Shown: positions 23,794 to 33,406, numbered from the stretch's first letter. The stretch: DNA of 64,000 bases from Candidatus Marispirochaeta associata (GCA_001749745.1 JWTM01000263.1:62001-126000); one strand, 5' to 3'. Program-made: numbers and translations. Notes: generated by a model not told the origin, from the letters alone.

Positions 23794-25797
23794 ATGGCTA
23801 ACTTCCAAGAGAAATCTAACTTCATATGGTCTGTTGCAGACCTCCTCAGAGGCCCCTATCGTCCCAATCAATACAAGGATGTAATGTTGCCGCTTGTTGT
23901 GCTTAGGCGCCTTGATTGTGTGCTTGAAGCTACAAAACCTAAGGTCTTGAGCGAATATGCCAAGATCAAGGACAAGGGGAAGGGGGTAATCAACGCCAAG
24001 CTCACGAAAATCACGGGTGTGCCCTTTTACAACATCTCTCAATACGATTTCCCGAAGCTCAAAGGTGATCCTGATGGAATTTCCTCTAATTTAGTGAATT
24101 TCATTAAGGGATTCAGTGACAAAGCAGGATCAATTATCGAATCCTTCTTGTTTGAGGACCAGATTGCCAAGTTGGATAAGGCAAATCGCCTCTATCTGAT
24201 CGTTTCAAAGTTTGCTGACATTGATCTTCACCCCGAAGTAGTCTCCAACATCGAGATGGGCTATATCTTTGAGGACCTTATCAGGCGCTTTAATGAGGCA
24301 TCAAATGAAGAGGCTGGAGACCACTTTACCCCCAGAGAAGTCATTCGCCTCATGGTTGATATCCTATTTGAGCCTGATTCAGACATCCTTACGGCCAAGG
24401 GTCTTGTAAAAACCATGTTTGACCCCGCCATGGGAACAGGGGGAATGCTTTCTGTCTCTGAAGAATACCTCAAAGAACACAATCCAGATGCTCGATTGGA
24501 GGTTTTTGGACAGGACTATAACCCCCAATCCTATGCCATCTCTGGCTCCGATATGATGATAAAGGACCAAAACATAGAGCATATCGTCTTTGGGGATAGC
24601 TTCACTGAAGACGGCTTTCCTGATGAAAATTTTGATTACATGCTCGCTAATCCTCCTTTCGGTGTTGAGTGGAAGCCCGAGCAGGATGAGATCAAGAAAG
24701 AACATGAGCAAATGGGTTTTGCAGGCCGATTTGGGGCAGGTCTCCCAAGGATCAATGATGGATCGTTCCTGTTCCTACAGCATATGATCTCTAAAATTAA
24801 GACTCCAGAGGATGGTGGAACCAGAATCGGGATTGTATTCAATGGATCACCCTTATTCACAGGTGGGGCAGGGTCAGGGGAATCAGAGATTAGGCGATGG
24901 ATCATTGAAAACGACTGGCTCGAAGCAATCATTGCTCTTCCTGATCAGCTCTTCTATAACACAGGTATCTCCACCTATGTATGGATTGTAACTAATCGCA
25001 AACCCAAGAAGAGAAAGGGCAAGATTCAGTTGATCAATGCTGCTTCAAACTTCTCCAAGATGAGAAAGAGCCTCGGAAACAAGCGAAATGAAATCTCGGA
25101 TGATCAGAGAGAAGAGATTGTAAGGCTCTATGCAACCTTTAAGGAAACAGACAAGTCCAAGATATTTGACAATGCTGACTTCGGGTTTCAGCGAATCACA
25201 GTTGAAAGGCCGTTGAAGCTGAACTTTGAGGTCAATGAAGAACGACTTGAAAGAGTGAAAGAATTGAAAGCATTTATTGCTCTTTCCGAATCAAAGAAGC
25301 GCAAGAATCAAGCTCAGATATTGAAGGAAGAGGAAGCAGGGAGAAAGCTTCAGCAGGCCATCATTGATGCAATTTCTACTATTCAAGGTAAATTCACCAA
25401 TCAGGATGAGTTTGTTGAGCAATTCAATTCTGCTGTAAAAAGTCTTTCACTGGCAACACCTCTCAAGAAGGCTATCATTTCTGCTCTATCGGAAAGGGAT
25501 GAAGATGCTGATGTTATCACCAACAAGAAGGGAGAACCTGAACCAGATTCAGAGCTCAGGGACTTTGAGAATGTTCCTTTGAAGGAAGATATCCAGGAAT
25601 ACATGAAAAGAGAAGTTCTGCCTTATGTGCCTGATGCCTGGATTGATGAGTCGAAGACGAAGATTGGTTATGAAATCCCTTTCAACCGACATTTTTATGT
25701 ATATCAACCTCCGAGACCTATTGAGGAGATACAGGCTGAGTTGAAGGAAATAGAAGATGATATTGCTTTGCTAATCCGTAATGGGCTATCTGAATGA
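23794..25797 (+). CDS. hsdM: Type I restriction-modification system DNA methyltransferase subunit
   Basis: HsdM methylates adenine N6 in the bipartite site chosen by HsdS. AdoMet motif I FDPAMGTGG is near residues 209-217 and catalytic motif IV NPPFG at 286-290; the N-terminal helical HsdM domain (FIWSVADLLRGPYRP) precedes them. At 667 residues it is longer than most HsdM (about 500), with an extra Lys/Glu-rich C-terminal region of about 150 residues. An AAGGAT SD lies upstream, and a TATAAT box at 23760-23765 may belong to its promoter, although no good -35 is seen. Its stop overlaps the hsdS start (ATGA). Confidence 0.95.
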   Translation: MANFQEKSNFIWSVADLLRGPYRPNQYKDVMLPLVVLRRLDCVLEATKPKVLSEYAKIKDKGKGVINAKLTKITGVPFYNISQYDFPKLKGDPDGISSNLVNFIKGFSDKAGSIIESFLFEDQIAKLDKANRLYLIVSKFADIDLHPEVVSNIEMGYIFEDLIRRFNEASNEEAGDHFTPREVIRLMVDILFEPDSDILTAKGLVKTMFDPAMGTGGMLSVSEEYLKEHNPDARLEVFGQDYNPQSYAISGSDMMIKDQNIEHIVFGDSFTEDGFPDENFDYMLANPPFGVEWKPEQDEIKKEHEQMGFAGRFGAGLPRINDGSFLFLQHMISKIKTPEDGGTRIGIVFNGSPLFTGGAGSGESEIRRWIIENDWLEAIIALPDQLFYNTGISTYVWIVTNRKPKKRKGKIQLINAASNFSKMRKSLGNKRNEISDDQREEIVRLYATFKETDKSKIFDNADFGFQRITVERPLKLNFEVNEERLERVKELKAFIALSESKKRKNQAQILKEEEAGRKLQQAIIDAISTIQGKFTNQDEFVEQFNSAVKSLSLATPLKKAIISALSERDEDADVITNKKGEPEPDSELRDFENVPLKEDIQEYMKREVLPYVPDAWIDESKTKIGYEIPFNRHFYVYQPPRPIEEIQAELKEIEDDIALLIRNGLSE

Positions 25798-27137
25798 AGC
25801 ATGACAAACAGGATTGGATTTCATTGATACAACACGTATGGAAGTATAGTAAAATAAAATATATCCTTGCGGATGAATATGGGGCAATCAAGGCAGGACC
25901 TTTTGGAAGCCAATTACTCTCAAGCGAAATGGAATGTGGATCATACAAAGTGTATAACCAAAGAACCGTTATTAGTAATGATTTTACTATTGGGGAACAC
26001 TACATTACAGAAGAAAAGTATAAGCAATTAGAAGTATTTAGAGTGAAAGCTGGCGACCTCCTGCTCTCCTCAAGAGGAACAATAGGAAGATGTTCAATAG
26101 TTCCTGAAAGCTTCCAACCTGGCATAATACATCCATGCTTAATTAAGATGCATTTAGATAAACGTAAAGCATTGAATAATTTTGTAATCTATTTATTTCA
26201 AGATAAAGAGATAGTGTTAAGGCAATTAAAAATTTTGAGTAATGCAACTACTATCGAAGTTATTTATTCAGAATCGTTGAAGAATTTAGTTATCCCCTTA
26301 CCCAATATCAAAACACAGAAGATAATCACCTCTTTCCTCGACCAAGAAACCTCCCGCATCGACACTCTGATAGCCAAGAAACAACGCCAGATAGAACTCC
26401 TACAAGAAAAGCGCCAAGCAATAATCACTCGGGCCGTAACCAAAGGGCTTGATCCAGTTGCAAAGATGAAGGATTCTGGGGTTGATTGGATAGGGGAGAT
26501 TCCAGAGGGGTGGGAAGTTAGGAGACTAAGATATCTTGGTGTTTGTCAGAATGGAATTACAACAAGTGGAGACAATTTCGGAACAGGATTTCCATTTGTT
26601 AGTTATGGGGATGTATATCGTAACGACATTCTACCTGAATATGTAAGTGGATTGGTAGAATCTACAAAAAGCGATCGATCTGTTTATTCAGTTGAAAAGG
26701 GTGATGTATTCTTCACTCGGACTTCTGAGTCAATGGAAGAGATTGGATTTTCTGCGACATGCTTTGAAACGATTCAGGATGCTGTATTTGCTGGCTTTCT
26801 CATTAGGTTCAGACCTAATCAATCGTTGTTGCGTAAGGAATTTACACGGTATCTATTCCGAGCTCAAATATTGAGGAACTTTTTTGTGAAAGAGATGAAT
26901 ATTGTGACAAGAGCTTCTTTAAGCCAGGATTTATTAAAAAAGGTTCCAGTGATTCTGCCACCAGTAGAAATGCAGATGAAGATAGGGCAATACTTAGATG
27001 AGATGACTACAAGGGTAGATCATACTATAAAGAAGATTAAAAAATCCATTGATCTCTTAAAAGAATACCGATCTTCTCTTATCACTCATGCAGTAACAGG
27101 GCAGATTGATATAGAAAAAATGGAGAAAGTAAAATGA
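25794..27137 (+). CDS. hsdS: Type I restriction-modification system specificity subunit
   Basis: HsdS recognises the DNA target. The 447 residues show two target-recognition domains (about 20-170 and 225-380), each followed by a long helical spacer: FLDQETSRIDTLIAKKQRQI in the centre and YLDEMTTRVDHTIKKIKK at the end. The repeated order confirms a complete two-TRD subunit. The first TRD starts without the usual GVEWIGEIPEGW opening, which is present before the second TRD (GVDWIGEIPEGWEV). It is coupled to hsdM and hsdR by 4-base overlaps. The target sequence cannot be predicted by eye. Confidence 0.93.
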   Translation: MKHDKQDWISLIQHVWKYSKIKYILADEYGAIKAGPFGSQLLSSEMECGSYKVYNQRTVISNDFTIGEHYITEEKYKQLEVFRVKAGDLLLSSRGTIGRCSIVPESFQPGIIHPCLIKMHLDKRKALNNFVIYLFQDKEIVLRQLKILSNATTIEVIYSESLKNLVIPLPNIKTQKIITSFLDQETSRIDTLIAKKQRQIELLQEKRQAIITRAVTKGLDPVAKMKDSGVDWIGEIPEGWEVRRLRYLGVCQNGITTSGDNFGTGFPFVSYGDVYRNDILPEYVSGLVESTKSDRSVYSVEKGDVFFTRTSESMEEIGFSATCFETIQDAVFAGFLIRFRPNQSLLRKEFTRYLFRAQILRNFFVKEMNIVTRASLSQDLLKKVPVILPPVEMQMKIGQYLDEMTTRVDHTIKKIKKSIDLLKEYRSSLITHAVTGQIDIEKMEKVK

Positions 27138-30109
27138 AAAATTATAGTGAAGCTACTTTTGAAAAAGCGATCGAACTTTACCTAACAGAAGATGACCACT
27201 ACCAAAAACGATCTCATGATAAATTTGATTGTTCCCTCTGTCTTGATACAGAAATCTTTGCAAATTTCGTAAGAACTTCACAACCAAAAGAGTGGGACTA
27301 CCTCTACAAAATACATAAAGAAGAAACACAGAAGGTTTTGATTGAGGACCTCATAAGAGCTTTAGATTCAGAGCATGAAGGTTGTCTCACTGTTTTAAGA
27401 CATGGCTTTAAGTGCTATGGAAGAACGGTAAAAGCTGCTTTTTTTAAACCAGCATCAGGCATGAATCCTGAAACTCAAAGGCAATATGAGTCAAACATCC
27501 TTACTATTACCAGGCAGGCGCATTACTCTGAGAAACATAACAACTCTATAGATATTGTCTTAACTATTAATGGTATCCCTGTTGTAACTATGGAACTAAA
27601 GAACCCGATGACAGGGCAGACCTGGGGACATGCAATCCATCAATATAAGACTGATCGTGATCCCACTGACAAGATATTCCAGTTCAAAAAGCGAGCTCTG
27701 GTGAATTTTGCTGTTGATACAGATGAAGCCTACATGACGACAAGGCTCAATAATGATAAGACTTTCTTCCTTCCTTTCAACAGAGGTAATAATAACGGGA
27801 AAGGGAATCCTGAGAACCCCAACGGATATAAAACAGCCTATCTCTGGGAGGAAGTTCTTACCAAAGATTCATTATTAGAAATAGTCTCCAAGTTTCTCCA
27901 TCTTGAGGTAAAAGAAACCAAGATAGGCACAAAGAAGATCAAGAAAGAGACAATGATCTTTCCCCGTTATCATCAACTAACGGTAGTAAGAAAACTCATA
28001 GAGTCATCAAGAGAAGAAGGTGCTGGGAATAACTATCTCATTCAGCATAGTGCAGGATCAGGCAAGTCGAACAGCATAGCATGGGTAGCTCATAGATTAG
28101 CTTCCCTACATAATAATGAGAACAAGAGAATCTTTGATTCGGTTGTTGTCGTCACCGATAGACGAGTTCTCGACCAACAGCTTCAAGATACAATCTATCA
28201 ATTTGAACACAAGTCAGGGGTAGTTCAGAAGATCGACCAGGATTCTTCCCAGCTTGCCGAGAATCTAACCACTGGGACTCCCATCATCATAACCACGCTT
28301 CAAAAGTTCCCATTTGTTATTGAGAAGGTCGGAGACCTGAAAGACAAGAAATACGCTGTTATTGTTGATGAGGCTCATTCTTCAATGGGAGGGCAGACAG
28401 CTTCAGAGATGAAGGGTGTCTTGGGTAGTAAAAGTGATGAGGACTCTGAAGAAGAGTTCATCATGCCTGATCATGAGGAAGAGATTGTTCGTGAAATGAA
28501 CAAACGCGGACCTCAAAAGAATATTTCATTCTATGCCTTCACGGCAACCCCGAAATACAAGACACTTGAGGTGTTCGGCCGAGAAGGCATTGATGGGAAA
28601 CCTGAACCGTTCCATCTCTATTCCATGAGGCAAGCAATCGAAGAAGGCTTCATTCTCGATGTATTGGATAACTATACCACTTACAAGACCTACTGGAAAC
28701 TCATCAAGAGTGCAAAGGATGATCCAGAAGTAGATAAGAAAAAGGCAGCAGCTGCATTAGCAAGGTTCGTCTCTCTACATCCTCACAACATTGCACAGAA
28801 AGTAGAAGTAATTGTTGAACATTTTCGGCAACACACACGACATAAAATCGGTAACAAAGCAAAGGCGATGATCGTTACCAGAAGTCGTCTTCATGCTGTC
28901 AGGTTCAAGAAAGCAATTGATGAATATATAAAGGAAAAGGGCTATTCGGACCTTAGAACACTCGTCGCATTCTCGGGAACGGTTGAGGATGAAGGTGCTA
29001 CCTACACTGAGGTCGAAATGAACAACGGTGTTAAGGAAAAGGAGCTTCCGAAGACCTTCAATACACCCGAATATAGTATCCTGATTGTCGCTGAAAAGTA
29101 TCAAACAGGCTTTGATCAACCTTTGCTTCATACTATGTATGTTGATAGGCGTCTTGGAGGAATCCAGGCCATCCAAACACTTTCGAGGCTTAATAGGACT
29201 TGTGCAGGAAAGGAAGATACTTTCGTTCTTGATTTCGTCAATAAAGAGGAAGAAATACAAGCAGCATTTCAACCATACTATGAAAAGACTCTCGTCGGAG
29301 AAAGGGCAGAATACAAGCAATTGTATGAGCTCCAAGGTAAATTAGCTGCTTTCAAGGTCTTCTATCCCAATGAAGTGGAAGAGTTTGCTCGATACTTTTT
29401 CTCATCAAAAAAAAGACAATCCATAAAAGACCATGCGACTATGAATAGCATCCTCGATCAGGCTATTACTCGTTTTAACCAACTGGATGATCAGGATAAA
29501 GAAGAATTCCGTTCGAATCTCCAAGCCTTCCGCAACCTATATAGCTTTCTGGCTCAAATAATACCCTTCCAAGATAGTGATCTTGAAAAGCTCTATACCT
29601 ACCTGAGATTCTTGAATACAAAGCTCCCAAGAAGAGATCGAAGTCCGATCTTTGATATTGAGGGTGATGTCGCCCTCAAATATTACCGACTACAGAAAAT
29701 TAGTGAGGGTTCAATCCAGCTTGAAAAGGATGAATCTGCGCCATTGGATGGTCCAACAGAGGTTGGAACCAGTAAAGGCGAACCTGAACAAGAACAGTTG
29801 TCAAAGATCATAGAGGTCATCAACGAGCGCTTCAAGACAGACTTTACTGCAGCGGATGAGCTCTTTTTTGATTCTGTGAGAGAAGACGCAGCGCAAGATG
29901 AGTCCGTTCGGAATGCAGCTAAAGTTAATACACTTGATGGCTTCAAATTTATCTTCAACAACAAGATTGAGGATATCTTTGTAGAGCGAATGGAGCAAAA
30001 TGAGGAGCTAACGGAGAGATTCTTGAATGATACTGATTTCAAAAAGATTGTCAGTGAGTATCTGATGAAAAAGGTCTATGATCAAGTAAGAGAAGAGGCT
30101 GGGGTATAG
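27134..30109 (+). CDS. hsdR: Type I restriction enzyme endonuclease/translocase subunit
   Basis: The 991-residue HsdR has an N-terminal PD-(D/E)XK nuclease domain, with Asp140 in NSIDIVLTINGIPVVTMELKN and Glu154-x-Lys156. It then has the SF2 helicase motor with Walker A AGSGKS near 308-313, DEAH at 412-415, FYAFTATPK, and the later motif V/VI regions TGFDQP and QTLSRLNR. A C-terminal helical domain follows. The length is normal and no frameshift is seen, so the system appears intact. It converges with a PD-(D/E)XK gene 6 bases away. Confidence 0.96.
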   Translation: MKNYSEATFEKAIELYLTEDDHYQKRSHDKFDCSLCLDTEIFANFVRTSQPKEWDYLYKIHKEETQKVLIEDLIRALDSEHEGCLTVLRHGFKCYGRTVKAAFFKPASGMNPETQRQYESNILTITRQAHYSEKHNNSIDIVLTINGIPVVTMELKNPMTGQTWGHAIHQYKTDRDPTDKIFQFKKRALVNFAVDTDEAYMTTRLNNDKTFFLPFNRGNNNGKGNPENPNGYKTAYLWEEVLTKDSLLEIVSKFLHLEVKETKIGTKKIKKETMIFPRYHQLTVVRKLIESSREEGAGNNYLIQHSAGSGKSNSIAWVAHRLASLHNNENKRIFDSVVVVTDRRVLDQQLQDTIYQFEHKSGVVQKIDQDSSQLAENLTTGTPIIITTLQKFPFVIEKVGDLKDKKYAVIVDEAHSSMGGQTASEMKGVLGSKSDEDSEEEFIMPDHEEEIVREMNKRGPQKNISFYAFTATPKYKTLEVFGREGIDGKPEPFHLYSMRQAIEEGFILDVLDNYTTYKTYWKLIKSAKDDPEVDKKKAAAALARFVSLHPHNIAQKVEVIVEHFRQHTRHKIGNKAKAMIVTRSRLHAVRFKKAIDEYIKEKGYSDLRTLVAFSGTVEDEGATYTEVEMNNGVKEKELPKTFNTPEYSILIVAEKYQTGFDQPLLHTMYVDRRLGGIQAIQTLSRLNRTCAGKEDTFVLDFVNKEEEIQAAFQPYYEKTLVGERAEYKQLYELQGKLAAFKVFYPNEVEEFARYFFSSKKRQSIKDHATMNSILDQAITRFNQLDDQDKEEFRSNLQAFRNLYSFLAQIIPFQDSDLEKLYTYLRFLNTKLPRRDRSPIFDIEGDVALKYYRLQKISEGSIQLEKDESAPLDGPTEVGTSKGEPEQEQLSKIIEVINERFKTDFTAADELFFDSVREDAAQDESVRNAAKVNTLDGFKFIFNNKIEDIFVERMEQNEELTERFLNDTDFKKIVSEYLMKKVYDQVREEAGV

Positions 30110-30115
30110 GATTAC

Positions 30116-31129
30116 TTAACAAATTCCAGGAACATGTTTCAAGAAGTCCTGAAAGCTAACAATCCTATTCTTGGGTATCTTTAATGCGATCCAGTTCTTC
30201 CCAGACCCTCTCCGCCCTCCTTTATCTTTACGGAGTGGAGTATTTAGCTTTAAAGGATAATCGAGGAAATAGTAGGTCTGCTTAGCTCTAGGATCATCGC
30301 CTTTTAGTTTGATCCCTTTAATCCAAGATTCAATAAGCTGCTTATCGTCAGTAAATGAAGATAGATCATGCTTTACAAGATTACCATCTTTTGGCATCAT
30401 TGTTAAAACACCTAGGACCTTCGCGATATAAGATATTCCTTCATCTTCAGGTTGGTCTGCAGCCCGTGTATAGTAAGGCGCAAAATATAGTGGGGTTCCA
30501 AACGTCACATCACGTCTATAGATATGATTGTTTTTAAATCTATTAATCTCAATCTGATTCCCCAAGTCTTGGATGAGTATTTCTCCGATAGATTTCATTC
30601 TGTAGTTCCTTTGTGCAAAAGTAAGGAAGTTTTGTATTCGTGGATTGTTGATGTGGATTTTTTCACTTAATGCGCTGATGATGTCAAACCAAGAGATAAA
30701 TGTGTATTTAATATCTTCTGGGAGCATCTTATGCGATTCACGTTCCTGGGTGATGAAACACATGGTTTTATTTGCTACATTGGTAAATGAAGGAATATAC
30801 TGTTCAAGTTGTGACGATAACTTATTAGTCTTGATTTTACATTCTATGATAATGTGTAAATCAGGACTTGAAATTTCAATATCTGTTCTTCCTTCTTTAC
30901 GAATAGTCTCTATCTGAATTGAGCATTGCTTAAAACGACAGTTACACTTATCCTTATCTACTGATAAGAGCTTGATGAAAACGTTATAGGAGGCCTTATC
31001 TTTCGAGAGGAGATAAGCAAATGCTTTCGAGAGCGCTACTTCATTATTACCATAAAGATCGAATGGGGATATAAATGAATCACTGGTATCAGAGTATTTC
31101 AATATCATCTTAAGTCCTTGGAACTCCAA
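30116..31129 (-). CDS. PD-(D/E)XK nuclease-superfamily protein, 337 residues
   Basis: A nuclease core is visible: NNEVALSKAFAYLL (Glu30), RTDIEISSPDLHIIIECKIK (Asp83, Glu96, Lys98), followed by a helix with Gln107 (QLEQYIPSF). The N-terminal layout fits the family of stand-alone PD-(D/E)XK proteins near defence genes. The C-terminal half (from about 190) is of unknown fold. It is convergent with hsdR and thus separately expressed. A second barrier function beside the restriction system is inferred. Confidence 0.65.
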   Translation of the reverse strand: MEFQGLKMILKYSDTSDSFISPFDLYGNNEVALSKAFAYLLSKDKASYNVFIKLLSVDKDKCNCRFKQCSIQIETIRKEGRTDIEISSPDLHIIIECKIKTNKLSSQLEQYIPSFTNVANKTMCFITQERESHKMLPEDIKYTFISWFDIISALSEKIHINNPRIQNFLTFAQRNYRMKSIGEILIQDLGNQIEINRFKNNHIYRRDVTFGTPLYFAPYYTRAADQPEDEGISYIAKVLGVLTMMPKDGNLVKHDLSSFTDDKQLIESWIKGIKLKGDDPRAKQTYYFLDYPLKLNTPLRKDKGGRRGSGKNWIALKIPKNRIVSFQDFLKHVPGIC

Positions 31130-31147
31130 TCATATTGATAACATAAA

Positions 31148-31513
31148 TTAGATCATATCATGATAGAAGCTCTCTGCATACTCAAACTCATCAGGAGTCA
31201 TCAACATCTCAGGTGTGATACAATCCGCAACCGCCATCAAATCGACCCCACACAACAATGTAGTCTCAGCTTTTAACTCTATTGGAAGATCAGAGAGTTC
31301 ATCGACGATGTAGAAGTAGGCATAATCAAACGGAATGATAGATAGTTATAATGAAAACAAATGGGTGGCTTCAGAAGGCTCATTAGATGGGATACTGAAT
31401 TGATGGCGAGAGAACTTGTTATCTATCTCATCTGACTCATGAAGAATATAGACCGTTAAGGAATTTGGAATCAGTGTAGGATCGATAGCGATGTAAGGAG
31501 TCTTTAGTCTCAC
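31148..31513 (-). pseudogene. Unknown gene interrupted by an in-frame stop
   Basis: A frame starting at a GTG (31513-31511) that overlaps the stop of the 97-residue gene runs 55 codons, meets a TAA at 31348-31346, and then continues in the same frame for another 64 codons to a second TAA at 31150-31148. The two parts read like one acidic soluble protein: TPYIAIDPTLIPNSLTVYI before the stop and FDYAYFYIVDELSDLPIEL after it. The simplest reading is a nonsense-mutated third gene of this small operon. Two short genes or a sequencing error are the alternatives. No family is recognised. Confidence 0.5.
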
Positions 31514-31803
31514 CTGATCTTAATAAACCCCGAGTAACCGCTTGTCTCTAAGATCACCCCGTATCTTGCAGGGTAGTGCAATTGCCCCATATATCCGAAG
31601 ACAACATGGGACCCATAGCCAGTTGTGCAGGTGATCTCATGCTGATTAGCTCGTTTGATGAGATGTCCTACTCGGGAAGCACGGAGCTCATTAAGCATCT
31701 TCTCTATCTGTGTCCTTTGTTGTGATGTTTTAGACCTTCTCAAATGGTAACGGTCCCTCGCCAAAGGCCACAAAGCGTCTATAGCCTTCACAATCAGTTC
31801 CAT
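31510..31803 (-). CDS. Uncharacterised 97-residue protein
   Basis: The product is basic in its first half (RDRYHLRRSKTSQQRTQIEKML) and ends with a Gly/Tyr-rich mixed region (TTGYGSHVVFGYMGQLHY). No family is recognised and no membrane segment is present. It overlaps the upstream 170-residue gene by 74 bases in another frame. A downstream start or a frameshift linking the two is possible. It is in line with the serine recombinase gene on the same strand. Confidence 0.45.
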   Translation of the reverse strand: MELIVKAIDALWPLARDRYHLRRSKTSQQRTQIEKMLNELRASRVGHLIKRANQHEITCTTGYGSHVVFGYMGQLHYPARYGVILETSGYSGFIKIR

Positions 31804-32242
31804 AGGTAGTATATCTCAACACCCACTCCTCCTCATTACTTTCATAGAGCTCATAGAACTTATCCTCCGATATAAAATCATCAAAGGGAGGATGATCAAA
31901 GAGCTCGGGAGAGAGCATACCGCTCGTTTCTGGCATGTAACTATATCCCTGCAGTAATAACTCAGCCTTGGTCGATAATGGAATTGAGCCATCATGATCG
32001 ATTGGAACTATGTCCGAATGCAATTCAGTATTGCTTACGGGAGCATAATGATGAACCTTCATTATTAGTTCAGGGTTGTTCTTTCGCACATGGAATCGCA
32101 GGTGAGTGAAATATAGAAGGTCTTCAATTTCCTCGTGTAGAAAGTAGATCAGTAAAAGATGACTATTATCAGGTTCGGGGATCAATAGATAGGGCCGTTC
32201 GAATTCATAGAAGTCAATATTCCTCATATACCTATCTTGCAC
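31730..32242 (-). CDS. Uncharacterised 170-residue protein after a serine recombinase
   Basis: I do not recognise this acidic soluble protein. It opens with an aromatic-rich region (IDFYEFERPYLLIPEPDNSHLLLIYFLHEEIEDLLYF, taken as separate strands) and ends in a Glu/Asp-rich tail. It starts 2 bases after the recombinase stop, either at a GTG (32242) or at an ATG (32227), so it belongs to the recombinase operon. Confidence 0.5.
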   Translation of the reverse strand: MQDRYMRNIDFYEFERPYLLIPEPDNSHLLLIYFLHEEIEDLLYFTHLRFHVRKNNPELIMKVHHYAPVSNTELHSDIVPIDHDGSIPLSTKAELLLQGYSYMPETSGMLSPELFDHPPFDDFISEDKFYELYESNEEEWVLRYTTYGTDCEGYRRFVAFGEGPLPFEKV

Positions 32243-32244
32243 CC

Positions 32245-32871
32245 TCAGGCTGATTTCTTATCTTTTTCTCCAAATCTATTGAGATTCTTTCGCTTCAACC
32301 AATTGGAGAGTGTTCCAGAGCTAATCTCATACTTTTTGGCGATGAATGCTTGGGTAGAACCATTTCGAAGCATGGCTACTATCTCATCTTCATATTGATC
32401 CAGTTTCGATTTCCCCTTACCCCTGGGCCTCCCAAGTCTAACACCTCGGGATCGAGCGGCACGGAGGGCTTCGCTCGTCCGTTCCGATATCATCTCTCGC
32501 TCCACTTCGGCTGCTATAGAAAAGGCCATAGCAAGGATACGAGACTGGAGAGAGTCATCGAGCTTCCATTGGCCTTTGACGGCGTAGATGTTGATTTCCT
32601 TATCCTTCACGATGGACAAGACTTCCATCACTTCCAACATGCTCCGTCCGATCCGACTGAGCTCACTGACTATCAGGTTGTCTCCAGCATTGAGCCCATC
32701 AATGAGGTCCTTAAGCTTTCGTTGTTTCCAGCTGATGGTTCCGCTGACCTTCTCCTCAATGAATTCTACAGTCCCGAGTCTGTTTGTGTTGGCAAAAGAC
32801 AAGATGTCTGCTTTGTTCTTCTCCAAGTCTTGTCCGCCAGTCGATACCCTAAGATAGGCTACAGTTCTCAA
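32245..32871 (-). CDS. Serine recombinase, resolvase/DNA-invertase family
   Basis: The 208-residue protein is a complete small serine recombinase. The catalytic Ser10 sits in AYLRVSTGGQD, the LIVSELSRIGRSM region carries the conserved Arg residues, and the long E helix (FSIAAEVEREMISERTSEALRAARSRG) leads to RLGRPRGK and a C-terminal helix-turn-helix (TQAFIAKKYEISSGTLSNWL). It may resolve dimers or invert DNA inside the element. I saw no flanking inverted repeats that would mark an invertible segment. It heads a minus-strand operon of unknown genes. Confidence 0.92.
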   Translation of the reverse strand: MRTVAYLRVSTGGQDLEKNKADILSFANTNRLGTVEFIEEKVSGTISWKQRKLKDLIDGLNAGDNLIVSELSRIGRSMLEVMEVLSIVKDKEINIYAVKGQWKLDDSLQSRILAMAFSIAAEVEREMISERTSEALRAARSRGVRLGRPRGKGKSKLDQYEDEIVAMLRNGSTQAFIAKKYEISSGTLSNWLKRKNLNRFGEKDKKSA

Positions 32872-33039
32872 TTATTCCCCCTATTCAATAAAAACCTCTT
32901 TATTGAGTGAATCCCCTTAAGAAAACCAGAGCTTTTCATTAGGGAATATCCCCAAAAAAAACGTTCGTTTTCATTGTATCATTCATCAGTTACATTTTAT
33001 AGCAATTATAAAAGATATTTTAAAAAGTGAAATAAAACA

Positions 33040-33068
33040 TTGACAAAGGTGAAGAAAAGCACTATAAT
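33040..33068 (+). promoter_or_regulatory. Perfect-consensus sigma-70 promoter
   Basis: TTGACA (33040-33045) and TATAAT (33063-33068) are both exact matches to consensus and are spaced by exactly 17 bases. The 87-residue gene at 33134 follows after about a 60-base leader with a GGAG SD. This should be one of the strongest promoters of the element. Confidence 0.85.
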
Positions 33069-33133
33069 GTTGATTATAGGATATAGAGTCGAGAGGCACT
33101 TATTCCTAACAATACTATTTATAGGAGATTAAG

Positions 33134-33397
33134 ATGAGAGACGTAATTAAAGGCATCGAGTATGATACCGACCTGGCCGAGTTGGTAGAGATCATGGACA
33201 ATGGCCGTCGTGAAAAGATGGAAGACTTTCGTAGTGAGGCCATCTATATAACTGAAGACGGACTTTTCTTTAGAGAGGATATAGCGGGGGACTCAGAAGG
33301 ATGGGAAATCACACCAATATCCAGTGTCCAAGTTTTTAAATGGCTTCGAGATCGACGAAATGGGGTTGGTATTCGCGGTTTTGATCTCGAAGCATAA
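33134..33397 (+). CDS. Uncharacterised acidic 87-residue protein behind a strong promoter
   Basis: The product is small, soluble and acidic (DTDLAELVEIMDNGRREKMEDF) with a WEITPISSVQVFKWLRDRRNG segment near the end. I do not recognise it. A GGAG SD precedes the ATG, a consensus promoter lies 65 bases upstream and a terminator-like hairpin follows, so it is a well-bounded single gene. Small acidic early proteins in mobile elements can be anti-restriction or regulatory factors; nothing visible proves this. Confidence 0.65.
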   Translation: MRDVIKGIEYDTDLAELVEIMDNGRREKMEDFRSEAIYITEDGLFFREDIAGDSEGWEITPISSVQVFKWLRDRRNGVGIRGFDLEA

Positions 33398-33406
33398 ATT
33401 ATAAAA

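Noticed and set aside
25794..27137. Phase-variable inversion of hsdS by the nearby serine recombinase
   Set aside because: The two spacer helices of HsdS are similar as protein direct repeats, but no inverted DNA repeats or silent hsdS fragments are visible around the gene.
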